Source: Platerodrilus igneus
Taxonomy: Eukaryota > Arthropoda > Insecta > Coleoptera > Lycidae
Direction of reading: 5' to 3'
DNA: 64,000 bases
Assembly: GCA_036346225.1 (NCBI GenBank)
Contig: JARFIW010001186.1
Span: forward strand, 1,375,501-1,439,500
The translations under genes and the position numbers were made by a program. How positions within the stretch are numbered: the stretch's first letter is position 1; every line of letters begins with the position of its first letter. Shown piece after piece: positions 1 to 9,610 of this stretch. The notes under the pieces are model-generated. The model worked only from the letters and a program-made list of their open reading frames with translations. It did no database searches and was not told where the DNA came from.

Positions 1-59
1 ATGCGGATGCGATTGTAAAAGTAATGAAATTTTTATCATTTTTGGCCGATTTAAAACAA

Positions 60-797
60 TTTTATTTTAGAAATCTTTACAAAATTGTTTTCCTACACAG
101 ATGTATCGTATAATGTTTTGCAGGCAACAACAACATACCTGACATCGTTTCTCAACTAGAAAAAACAGAGATGATGTAAATTTTGAAGCACTTTGAAAAT
201 CGGAAACATTTCAAAAAGAAGCCAGGAACTAAAAGACGTCGATGTGATTATGGTAACCTGACTTATCACCGACTATACCATGCAATTATTGACAATATTG
301 TAAAGCAGATAAAAACAAGGTATAGCTGGTTTTTTGAACTGGCATTTTTCATCTCTTCACCCATCAAAAATTTGAACATTACCAACAAAATTTTCCTAAT
401 GAACTTATAAATACTTTAAGATTAATTTAAGGAACCACATTCGATTACGTTCTTCTTAAAAGTGAACTAAGTGTTGTTTACACGAACTCCTAATTTCAAG
501 GTATGCCTATTTTTGAACTTGTTCGGTTTATGAAAAATAACGATTTAATATCTGGATTTAAAGAAGAGTACAAGCTGGTACAGCTTATTTTGACAATTCC
601 CAGTACTACAAGCTCCGTTGAAAGTTCATTTTCAGCTTTAAAGCGAATTAATTCTTACTGCAGGTGTACCCAAGAACAAGATCGTTTGAGCGGTTTAGAT
701 TTAAGTTTAATTTCAATGAAAAAGAACTGCTGCACTGCTTAAAATTGAAAGACTGTTTTTATGATTTAGTGATCGAAAAGTTTTTGACCAAAGCATG
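60..797 (+). pseudogene. hAT-type transposase remnant (C-terminal half)
   Basis: Decayed coding sequence of a hAT-superfamily transposase. The clearest part is 503-739, which holds the C-terminal hAT dimerisation region: a hydrophobic stretch, then the family signature SSVESSFSALKRI followed by a basic, Leu-rich end (QDRLSGL). A second piece at 183-410 (motif RRRCDYGNLTYHRLYHAIIDN) matches the segment just upstream in these proteins. After the stop at 740 the same product continues in another frame to a TGA at about 795, so there is a frameshift; stops also lie before 183. hAT transposases are nuclear DDE enzymes that cut and paste elements with 8-bp target duplications. No terminal inverted repeats are visible near the window edge, so element limits are unknown. 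Confidence 0.75.
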
Positions 798-1894
798 AAA
801 ACTAAAGTTAATTTATAAATAAGTAAAAGATGTTTTAGACTATTCAAAGAAAATTGTTTTACTGATATGTGGAATAATTAATTAATTTATATTTCTTCCG
901 TCATAATCGAAGGGTAACATGTAACAACAATAGTACGGGTTATTCATATTCTACAACGGTGCCAACGCTGTCTTGTGAGTGAGCAAGTACATACAATTTC
1001 TTGTAAGTTGGCAGACGTCGGCTAAACAAGAGTCTAGTTAGCGACGCTATTAGCGGAGCGTGCATGTTTTAGTGCACCATTTATTTGTTTGTGATATCAA
1101 TGCACTTTAGAGTTGCCCAGAGTGGGATAAGGAAATTCAAGGTATTTATACCATGCATAACATAATTGATATACTTTTTGAAATAAGTACATGTACTTGT
1201 ATACCAACTGCCCACACTATTTAGTAATAGTCATTATTGCTTTTTATTGCAATTGGTCCTTCCTTATAAATTTTAAATTACTCCCATTCATCATGTACGA
1301 TCAACCTATAACAATAATTTAATGTACTACAGAAATTGAAAAAGATTACAGTAATAGTTTCTCGGCTATTATTGTCTTGCTCCATTTTTATTTAGCGTTT
1401 TTCAATCAAAAAATAAAAAATAATTACGACTTATTATAAGTTCTTTTAAATTACAGAATTTACTAGTAAAAAACATGTATGTGGCAAGTATGAAAAACAA
1501 TAGTATCTATGCATGTAAATTATCGACAAAAGTCGTTAGCATACAGCACACCCAGTATATGGTATCACGATACGCCACTGAAGTAAATGTCATTTGAATG
1601 TTTTGTGTAAGAAAAGAACATTACTTTTTATTAATAAATCACAAAGACCATTTTTAGTATTGACGCACTTTAGTATGAAATTTTAACTGAAAAGTTTTTC
1701 AATTTTATATCTATTTGCAATTTGAATAAAATGTATAAAGATAGTCGAAGAATATGTATATACAAATTTCTGAATGCAAATTTCAAATATTTAGAGATTT
1801 GGTTTTAGTAAGTTGAATAGTGAGTCAATTATGTTTAAATAGAGCAGGTGTTTGAAACGTCATGACTCTCAGAGGTATCCCCTGGAAGCATTGA
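798..1894. other. unrecognised AT-rich DNA
   Basis: No coding region or clear repeat seen. The stretch 940-1130 is less AT-rich than its surroundings and could be the 3' flank of the hAT remnant, but I see no inverted-repeat end. Confidence 0.3.
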
Positions 1895-2170
1895 TTAAGA
1901 ATTTGGTTTGATTGAGGTGCAATTTCTATTGACTCTAACTAGATCTGTAAGGTAGAGATGTATATGACATTTTGCGCCATCATCTACGGCAAAGACGTTC
2001 AGATTAGCTTTTGATTGCATTGAAACTATGGGATGAGAAGTATTTGGTAGACCTGAGATAGAGGGCATAAATCGAATCGTGACTGCAAATAAGTAATTTA
2101 GCCAGTACAATAATAACTTAAAATCTAAATCCTTAGTGTTAATGAAAATTATAAAAAAAACAAACTCCAT
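1895..2170 (-). other. unclassified 91-codon ORF
   Basis: Open frame on the minus strand whose second half (AVDDGAKCHIHLYLTDLVRV and following) has the composition of real protein rather than random AT-rich translation. I cannot assign it to a family. No adjoining exons or splice signals are convincing. It may be a fragment of a transposon-encoded protein or chance. Confidence 0.2.
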
Positions 2171-2995
2171 TACTTGATTAAAACATCCGAAAACAACTTT
2201 AATAATCTCACCACTCTATAAATCGAATAGCATTTGGTTTGTCAAGAGTCTGGTCTACTTATGATATTTGCAATAGTTCATTCAGAAGCAATATAAAACG
2301 CAGGCAAAAAACGTATTTATATAAAATACCATCCTTTAGTTATAAAACATGAATGAAACTTCTTTTATCACCACGCATTTATACGTCAACGATAATTATT
2401 ACATTTATACAGGGCATTTCATAAATTCGTTCCTATACAAATAAACATCTAAATAAATGTTCTTCTTTTCCATTTTAAAACCATTATAAATATATCAAAT
2501 AATCTATTCATATCGAGTATCAATCAACATTTTAACGTCGGCGATTCAAGTAATACTGGCTTTTGATTAAATTTTGATACACGGAAATCTTCGAGTAAAT
2601 TCTCTTTTACAATAGTTTTAAAAATCGTCTATCTTTCATCATGCATTCAAATAACTTTCACTACTAAATACTATACATTTCACGTAACGTATTACTTAAT
2701 TTCATCGATAGTATGTTAACGTCAAGGCTTCAATCAAGACTGCTTTCCCTTTCAAAATATCTATATACGTTTTACATATAATCCAGTAGTTAAATGTATT
2801 TGAGCGTAAATTTGCTTAACACATAGAACTGAAATCTTTTAATAGCATTTATACGTGCACGTTAAAATCTTCACGAATACGTTTTCTATACAAACAAATA
2901 TCTACATAATTTGACTTTTCTCGAATTTTCTCGAGTTCAGGACGTCAGGATTTATCATATGGTGCAATATGAACTCTTCATGACCTTTAATAATA

Positions 2996-2998
<3 letters not shown>
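2171..2998. other. AT-rich DNA with a diverged direct repeat
   Basis: Two related stretches about 470 bp apart (near 2376-2465 and 2847-2930) share GCATTTATACGT and a following CTATACAAA-AA-ATCTA block, suggesting an old tandem or dispersed repeat. No gene seen. Confidence 0.3.
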
Positions 2999-3035
<37 letters not shown>

Positions 3036-3064
3036 GTGTATATATATATACTTATATATATATA
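2999..3064. repeat. (TA)n microsatellite, interrupted
   Basis: Alternating AT run of about 34 bp, then GTGTGTA and a further TA run. Confidence 0.95.
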
Positions 3065-4316
3065 ATTGTGACTAAAGGTCACTGCAAGGTCATATTACAG
3101 CATACTACAAATATTTCATTTTATAATATCTAGAAAATCCGAAAAACGAAGTTATTTATTTAACCATTTATTCGCATATAAAACGTTGGGAACATATTTT
3201 TGAAATGCATTGTATAAATGTGTATTAGTTACGTTTAACTCGTAAAGTATGGTGCTAGAAGAAAATTTCAATTGTATTTATTAACAGAAAAATTGCATTA
3301 ATATTCTGAAAGAAAATTTTCATGCATTTTAATAACTGAAGGATCGTAATTTTCATATAATTATGTTTAGTGTATAAAAAATAGTTTTAAAGTATTGTCA
3401 TTTATGTTTAATAACAAAATATCGCATAAACGTGTTAATTTAAATGATTTCAAAATTTATAATTGTTGAAAAGTTTAAACAATTAAATTGACATATACAA
3501 TATTAAGAGTATTTAATATTTCCCGCAATATTCAGGAAACTGCTAAAAGGTACCAGAATGATGTCGTCAAAGATGGGATGATTTATTTTAAACCACTGCG
3601 CGCAGTGGAAGGAGTTCAGTAATTATTGATAAGCCGTGTGTGCGAAGATGTTATTGATATTGTTATGATACGTTACGTAATTAATTTTGTACGTAGAACG
3701 GACAATATTTGGCAGCAAGTTAATATTTAGAGTATATTATTTTAAAATTCAAGATTTACAGTTTAATACATCATAAAACAATTTGAATACTGAACTTCCA
3801 TTCAAAAAACCAAACGATTTTAAGAATGAAACATTGATATTGGTTTATAAGAATTTTAAGAGCCTTGTACTTGGATTTTAAACAATGAACTCTCGTAACT
3901 TAAAAACAAACCAAAAAGAAGAGGATGCTTGGCTGTAAAGAGGTCAGATATAAGCTATCTTCTTATCAATTGAGTGATTTCATAAAGGACTATTTTTAGC
4001 TTAAGAATTTAATATTCATAGATTTCGTGTACAGATCATTTAAATAATTTGTTGTAGGGGTTGCAAAGAATTTGTAATTACATAAAATATAACAAACATA
4101 CTGAATTCAGCAGAATTAACACTGTATTACGGAAAATCATATTAAATTAAATGACTTTATGAAAATAACTAGTGTAAATAGTAATTTTAATGATAATATT
4201 TAATTAAGGATTTATGAATGAATAATTCTCATGTGTTTAAAATTCGTTTATTAGAGTTGTTTTGAACTCATTATGTTTGTATTTGTTTCACTGACGGAAT
4301 TTTAATTTCGAGAGAG

Positions 4317-4318
<2 letters not shown>
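3065..4318. other. unrecognised AT-rich DNA
   Basis: No ORF, RNA gene or repeat that I can support. Confidence 0.3.

Positions 4319-4359
<41 letters not shown>
4319..4359. repeat. (AT)n microsatellite
   Basis: Uninterrupted AT dinucleotides about 40 bp long, abutting the outer end of the locus A body. Confidence 0.95.
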
Positions 4360-4363
<4 letters not shown>

Positions 4364-4453
4364 GTTATTAAGATGAAATGAAAACCCAACTTTGTATTTA
4401 AAGTTGAATTACCATTTCAAATCGAACTAGTAATTGAAAACCACTAAAAGAAC

Positions 4454-4526
4454 GGCTACAGCAGGATTTGAACCTGCAACCTCTGATTCTCCGGATCAGT
4501 GCTCTAACCAATTGAGCTATCTAGCC
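4454..4526 (-). tRNA. tRNA-like SINE head, locus A (minus copy)
   Basis: Reverse complement of the copy at 5071-5143. The 73 nt fold as a complete cloverleaf, but as in the other copy the base before the anticodon is C rather than U, and the sequence runs straight into the repeat body. I read it as tRNA-derived repeat sequence rather than a working tRNA gene. Confidence 0.6.
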
Positions 4527-4733
4527 TAATTGTTTAGATGATGTTATACTTAATACTACTGAAGCTTGGCCCTTGTTAATGATTTTTAATTACGTCTTGC
4601 ATTTAAGGAAATTGAATCTAGTTATATACATAATTCATGTACTAATAACTTGATCATCCCATTTTTGCAACGTTCGGAATAATACAAACATGTAATTATA
4701 TTATTATTAATAGAGAAGAATAATCCACATTTG

Positions 4734-5282
4734 CTGTAGCCGTTCTTTTAGTGGTTTTCAATTACTAGTTCGATTTGAAATGGTAATTCAACTTTAAATA
4801 GAAAGTTGGGTTTTCATTTCATCTTAATAACTATTAATATATATTAAGCATTGATTTGCATTCCAAATGTGGATTATTCTTCTCTATTAATAATAATATA
4901 ATTACATGTTTGTATTATTCCGAACGTTGCAAAAATGGGATGATCAAGTTATTAGTACATGAATTATGTATATAACTAGATTCAATTTCCTTAAATGCAA
5001 GACGTAATTAAAAATCATTAACAAGGGCCAAGCTTCAGTAGTATTAAGTATAACATCATCTAAACAATTAGGCTAGATAGCTCAATTGGTTAGAGCACTG
5101 ATCCGGAGAATCAGAGGTTGCAGGTTCAAATCCTGCTGTAGCCGTTCTTTTAGTGGTTTTCAATTACTAGTTCGATTTGAAATGGTAATTCAACTTTAAA
5201 TACAAAGTTGGGTTTTCATTTCATCTTAATAACTATTAATATATATTAAGCATTCATTTGCATTCCAAATGTGGATTATTCT

Positions 5283-5290
<8 letters not shown>
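4734..5290 (+). repeat. 402-bp tandem unit, about 1.4 copies
   Basis: Sequence beginning CTGTAGCCGTTC at 4734 recurs at 5136. One unit is tRNA 3' end, body, a segment with GCATTCCAAATGTGG, spacer, then the next tRNA-like head. The second copy is cut off by (CT)n(TA)n. Confidence 0.8.
5071..5143 (+). tRNA. tRNA-like SINE head, locus A (plus copy)
   Basis: Fits a 73-nt cloverleaf: acceptor 5071-5077 with 5137-5143 (6 of 7 pairs, one G-G mismatch), D-stem GCTC/GAGC, anticodon stem CTGAT/ATCAG, 5-nt variable loop, T-stem GCAGG/CCTGC with loop TTCAAAT. A- and B-box-like internal promoter sequences are therefore intact. The anticodon loop is CCGGAGA, which would read GGA (Ser), but position 33 is C instead of the near-universal U and the short variable loop does not suit a serine tRNA. 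No CCA follows. Best read as a tRNA-derived repeat head. Confidence 0.6.

Positions 5291-5330
<40 letters not shown>
5283..5330. repeat. (CT)n then (TA)n microsatellite
   Basis: CT dinucleotides at 5283-5300 pass directly into TA dinucleotides at 5301-5330. Confidence 0.95.
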
Positions 5331-5333
<3 letters not shown>

Positions 5334-5470
5334 CTCTGAATTTATGCCCCACAACTTGAGTCGACATTAATGCTGCAAACTTCAGTTTCCGAAATGCCTA
5401 AAAGCCCCACCTTCAGGTCATCATAAATGCTGCGAACTAACGCTCTGTGGAATACAGCTTAAACAACAAC
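5331..5470. repeat. (TA)n-junction repeat with primer-binding-site-like motifs
   Basis: Directly after (TA)n comes TTGCTCTGA and then two units starting GCCCCAC (near 5345 and 5405), each followed by an ATTAATGCTG/ATAAATGCTG-type motif. The same pattern recurs at about 22.2, 24.8 and 51.0 kb. Confidence 0.5.
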
Positions 5471-5473
5471 CTT

Positions 5474-5816
5474 CAAAAAACACAAAATTGACGATTTCTT
5501 TATTTGCTCGTAGTTAGTCTACTAATTGAAATAGAATGTTCAAATTTGGTACATCATGGTAATTCCTCATCGCGCTTTACATTTTCAACTTAGATTTCGT
5601 CTAAGGCATCTAGATTTTGCGTGACGATGTTCAACCTTTTACTTTTAAATAGCCGCCATATTGGATTTTTACATTTTTGAAATGCTGACAATAAAACCTT
5701 TCCAAGGAGGTATAACATGGCTATGTTTGATTGAATCAAAACACTAAAAATCACATAATTATGTTTTGGTCGTAGTAGGCTTTAATTTCCATTATGACAA
5801 AGAGAAACAATTGCTC
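5474..5816 (+). repeat. left terminal inverted repeat of the DD41D element
   Basis: Begins CAAAAAACACAAAATTG and ends in AAACAATTGCTC; pairs with 7228-7570. Confidence 0.85.
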
Positions 5817-5928
5817 AACATCTGAGAAACGTCAAAGTTTGTACTGTATTTTATGTTTCAAGTAGTGCAGTTTAAAAAAACAGTTAATTAATTTACATAG
5901 AAATTTAAGCAAAGGATTTGCGCTTGAA

Positions 5929-6983
5929 ATGGATCGCTTTACTAACCGTGATAAATATCAAATGTTAGAATGTTTTATTTTTTCTGGAAGGAATGATGTT
6001 AAAGCTCTGAATTGTATTTAAATAAATACCCAGAAAAACATCAACCAAACAGATGTATGTTTCGGAGATTACAAAATAATTTAATAAATTATGGTAGTTT
6101 TGGCTTGTCTAAGAGAAATAGGCAAATTAAAAAAGATAATGAAAACAGCGTTTTACAAACAGTTGTCGAAAATCCTCGTACTTCTCTTAGACAAATTCAG
6201 AATATAACAGGTGTTGCCCATTCTACGGCAAGAGCTATTTTAAAACGTTTCAAGTACCATCCATATCATGAACGACCATGTCAGGGATTGCGTACTGAAG
6301 ATCAAATTCGAAGAATGGAATTTTGTGCTTGGTACATCAGAAAGTGCAACAAAAATTCAAATTTTGCATATACAATTTTGTGGTCTGACAAAAGTCGATT
6401 TACGAATTGTGGTATGTTCAACCGCAAAAATACAATTTTTTGGTCAGATGAAAATCCACATTTGAACCGCCAAGTTAGACATCAAGTTAAATGGGGATTC
6501 AACGTCTGGATTGGTATTATTGGAAGGTACATTATAGGTCCGTTTTTTTATGATGCAAATTTAAACTCTGCGAGATACTTAGATTTATTGCAGGGAAATG
6601 TGGCACATAGACTGATGGAGCTTCCACTCGCTACTTTGCAAAATATGATTTTTCAAAATGATGGCGCTCCACCCCACAATGCTCTGATTATTAGAAATTT
6701 TTTTAATTCTGAGTATAATGAAAACTGGATTGGAAATCGGGAACCAATTAAGTGGCCGGCGAGATCACCGGATTTAACTCATCTAGATTTCTTTATATGG
6801 GGCCATTTAAAAAGTTGTGTGTACTCAAAAACGTATGATAATGTAGGCCAATTACAACAAGCAGTCCAAGAGGCCGTAAATAAAATAACTCCAACTATGA
6901 TAAGACGATCTTGTAAAGATGTTTATAAAAGGTGTCGGTTGTGTGTTCAACAAAATGGGGGGTTATTTGAACATTTAAAATAA
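5929..6983 (+). pseudogene. mariner-superfamily (DD41D) transposase, one frameshift
   Basis: Cut-and-paste transposase. The most plausible start is ATG 5929, whose frame gives a helix-turn-helix start (MDRFTNRDKYQMLEC) of the DUF4817 type; a 1-nt shift at about 6005-6012 puts the rest in the frame running from 6012 to the TAA at 6983 (323 codons). A second HTH follows (SLRQIQNITGVAHSTARAIL, residues 58-77 of that frame). Catalytic residues are visible: first Asp in LWSDKSRF (126), second in QNDGAPPH (217), third in SPDLTHLDFF (259), exactly 41 residues after the second, hence DD41D as in rosa/Visitor-type elements. The usual Pro in SPDLTP is His. Apart from the frameshift the gene is intact, so the protein was recently active or can nearly be read. 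Confidence 0.85.
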
Positions 6984-7227
6984 ATAATGAATTCATGTGG
7001 CTGACTATTGTTATATTTTTTTCCCTTGATTGTTAATTTGCAATTGTCTGAACATGAATGACAACTAAAAACAGCTTAAATAATATTTTGTATTGAATAG
7101 ATGCTAGTTTGTATTTATTCTTTGTTAATGCATAGTTATGTAAGTTCTGATTAATACAGATTTATTTTCAATTTTCTACGTTTTTTACTGTTTTTATTAC
7201 CACTGAAAATTGAGTTTAAAATTTTTA

Positions 7228-7570
7228 GAGCAATTGTTTCTCTTTGTCATAATGGAAATTAAAGTCTACTACGACCAAAACATAATGATGTGATTTTTAG
7301 TGTTTTGATTTAATCAAACATAGCCATGTTATATCTCTTTGGGAAGGGTTTTTTGTCAGCATTTCAAAAATGTAAAAATCCAATATGGCGGCTATTTAAA
7401 AATAAAAAGTTGAACATCGTCACGCAAAATCTATATGCTCTAGACAAAATCTAAGTTGAAAATGTGAAGCGCAATGGGGAATTATCATGATGTACCAAAT
7501 TTGAACATTCTATTTCAATTAGTAGACTAACTACGAGCAAATAAAGAAATCGTCAATTTTGTGTTTTTTG
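7228..7570 (-). repeat. right terminal inverted repeat of the DD41D element
   Basis: Reverse complement of the left repeat, ending GTGTTTTTTG at 7570. Confidence 0.85.
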
Positions 7571-7719
7571 TCTCTATCTAGTAACCTATGAAAAATTTTT
7601 GAAATTTGAAAACCGATCTGAGATACCCTTATGATTATGCAACTTTTGTCCTATTTAACGAAGATCGTATCTCCTACAGTTTCCAAGATTCCTATGTACT
7701 GCATTTTATACTGTACACA

Positions 7720-7722
<3 letters not shown>

Positions 7723-7762
<40 letters not shown>
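7723..7762. repeat. (TA)n microsatellite
   Basis: About 40 bp of TA, followed by ATGCTATGA, a variant of the TTGCTGTGA seen after other TA runs. Confidence 0.95.
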
Positions 7763-7764
<2 letters not shown>

Positions 7765-8444
7765 GCTATGACAATAAAGTAGTTTAAGGGTCGATTAAGT
7801 CATATGGGTCGTAGGATAGATATAAACAACTTTAACTTTAAGAAAATCAAATAATTCCATCAATTATAAGAGTAAATCGACTATTCTACAAAAAGTCAAT
7901 TGCGAGAACACTGTATATAAAAGATATGTGGTTAAACGCATGAGAAAAGAGCTCCTTTAGTAATAATCCGATGTCATTTGATTAGAATAGTAATGTGTGC
8001 GTCGTATAAATATGTTTAAGTATAGTTTACAAGTAAAAATAAGATTTTAAAAAGCAACTAATTGCATCAAATAAAATTATCGGAAAACATAGATAAATTG
8101 GCACTCCAAATATTTAATAATTGCGTCGAAAATATCAACCTAAATATTATGCAAACGCATCTGAATAATTCATTATTAGAAAATCGTTAAGTGACTAGAA
8201 AAAACACATTTGTTCAGAAAACAAACAAATAAATACCAACTGGTTCAATTATATGATAAATAGTGGACTTTCAATTGACAAACATTGAATACGTGACTTG
8301 ATAAAAACCAAAAATTGGAAATCCCATTAAATACTGTAATATACTGAACGCTTACGTGATCGATGGAGCATTTCGTCGAGGAATTAAACTAGAGAATTTG
8401 TAAAAATTCCGATTTCTGTCAGATAAGGCAAAGTACAAACCTTG
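7763..8444. other. unrecognised AT-rich DNA
   Basis: No supported gene or repeat. Confidence 0.3.
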
Positions 8445-8528
8445 ATTATAAATAGGGGTGGGCGATACGGGATTTTGCGTATCGAATATCGATACATATT
8501 CTATATCGATATGTATCGATATATCGAA

Positions 8529-8818
8529 TATCGATATATATCGATACGTATCGATACGTATCGATACGTATCGATGCGTATCGATATGTATCGATGCGTA
8601 TCGGTGCGTATCGATACATATCAATTCGTATCGATGCGTATCGATACGTATCGGTGCGTATCGATACGTATTGATTCGTATCGATGCATATCGATACGTA
8701 TATTTACGTAGCGGTAGGTATAGATATATATATAGCGATTCGTATCGGAACGTTTAGATGTGTAGATTAAGTACACATATTGAGACGTAGCGATACCTAT
8801 CGGTACGAATCGATACGC
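8529..8818. repeat. GTATCGATAC tandem array 1
   Basis: 10-bp tandem repeat whose unit is its own reverse complement. Units are near-perfect to about 8705 (variants mainly C to T or A to G in the centre), then degrade. Each perfect unit contains TATCGATA. Confidence 0.9.
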
Positions 8819-9029
8819 ATCTATAAATTTTTCTACTCTTTCTTTGGGAATAAAATCACAAGATCGTTTTAAAATAATATATTTACCGACAATTCGATCT
8901 TTCACTTAAGATTGTTTGTTATCAAAATAATTAAAGTTTCAAGTTTAATATTTGTGACATAAGTATGTATATAGGTGTGGGCGATACGGGATTTTGCGTA
9001 TCGAATATCGATACATATTCTATATCGAA

Positions 9030-9175
9030 TATCGATACGTATCAATACGTATCGATACGTATCGATACGTATCGATACGTATCGATACGTATCAATGCGT
9101 ATCGATACGTATCGATGCGTATCGATACATATCGATACGTATCGATACATATCGAGTATCGATATATCGATATTT
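9030..9175. repeat. GTATCGATAC tandem array 2
   Basis: Same decamer as array 1, with fewer mismatches over about a dozen units, then a partial array again at 9198-9240. Confidence 0.9.
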
Positions 9176-9483
9176 ATTTTTTGCTGTATCGGGGGGGTCG
9201 ATACGGGGGTCGTATCGATACGTATCGATATATCGATACGCCGACCCAGCCCTAATTATAAACACGCCAATGAAAACTATTGAGGAGAAGGGCTTATAAA
9301 TACAATAGAAAATGAATACCGTTTAGTCCATATTCAACGGAGCACCAATTATGCTCGAATGCCGTTAAAACTTACGTGATTGGTAAACTAAAATTCTATA
9401 AACGAAATTAGAAAGTCCAAAAATGTGTGCAACGAAAAATAAGCCGATTTACAAATAGACGGCTTTTATTAGTGGCGATTCCT

Positions 9484-9590
9484 TATTGGGACGGATTTTT
9501 ATTGGAGCTGATTGTTTATTGGGACGGATTTTTATTGGAGGCAATTCTTATATATTCTTTTATTGGGACGGCATTTTGTTGATGCCATTT
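9484..9590 (+). repeat. short minisatellite
   Basis: ATTGGGACGG recurs at about 9484, 9518 and 9562, the first two with the same following TTTTTATTGGAG; spacing 34-44 bp. Confidence 0.6.
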
Positions 9591-9610
9591 TGTGGAGGCA
9601 ATTTTGCTGA

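Larger units (their letters stand above)
4319..5330. mobile_element. composite SINE-like locus A: inverted and tandem tRNA/body units bounded by (TA)n
   Basis: The locus starts with (AT)n at 4319-4359 and ends with (CT)n(TA)n at 5283-5330. Sequence 4359-4733 is the near-perfect reverse complement of 4864-5238. Each arm holds, in order, a body segment (with core TCGATTTGAAATG), a 73-nt tRNA-like head, and a spacer of about 200 bp. The 130 bp between the arms (4734-4863) is itself another body copy preceded by the last bases of a tRNA. On the plus strand the unit repeats with a 402-bp period (4734-5135, then 5136 onward). The arms differ at only a few bases, so the arrangement is recent. Heads plus body plus simple-sequence tail suggest a tRNA-derived SINE, but the inverted/tandem architecture is not normal for a SINE. 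Confidence 0.7.
5474..7570 (+). mobile_element. DD41D mariner-type transposon with long TIRs
   Basis: A 2,097-bp element bounded by 343-bp terminal inverted repeats (5474-5816 and 7228-7570) that match along their whole length with a limited number of differences. Between them is one transposase gene. The TIR similarity and almost open reading frame point to a fairly young insertion. The expected TA target duplication is not evident at the visible ends, so true ends could lie a few bases away. Confidence 0.85.
8453..9254. mobile_element. hAT-type MITE carrying decamer satellite arrays
   Basis: The element is bracketed by an exact 8-bp target duplication, ATTATAAA, at 8445-8452 and 9255-9262, the length produced by hAT transposases. 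Its ends are short imperfect inverted repeats: TAGGGGTGGGC at 8453 and, on the minus strand, TAGGGCTGGGT from 9254. The interior is almost wholly repeats of the self-complementary decamer GTATCGATAC in two arrays, separated by about 150 bp of ordinary sequence (8820-8969). A second copy of the left-end sequence (TAGGTGTGGGCGATACGGG) starts at 8970 but lacks its own target duplication. No transposase is encoded; open frames here are only translations of the repeat. Confidence 0.85.

Noticed and set aside
4454..5143. Functional tRNA-Ser genes
   Set aside because: Cloverleaf is good, but C33, a short variable arm for GGA, direct fusion to repeat body and an inverted duplicate indicate SINE heads.
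6268..6465. 65-codon frame within the transposase
   Set aside because: Out-of-frame shadow of the DD41D transposase.
8453..9254. CRISPR array
   Set aside because: Repeats are contiguous 10-bp palindromes without spacers, in an animal-type sequence with hAT target duplications.
8352..9299. Eight overlapping open frames of 80-100 codons on both strands
   Set aside because: All are translations of the GTATCGATAC array, which has no stops in any frame; not genes.
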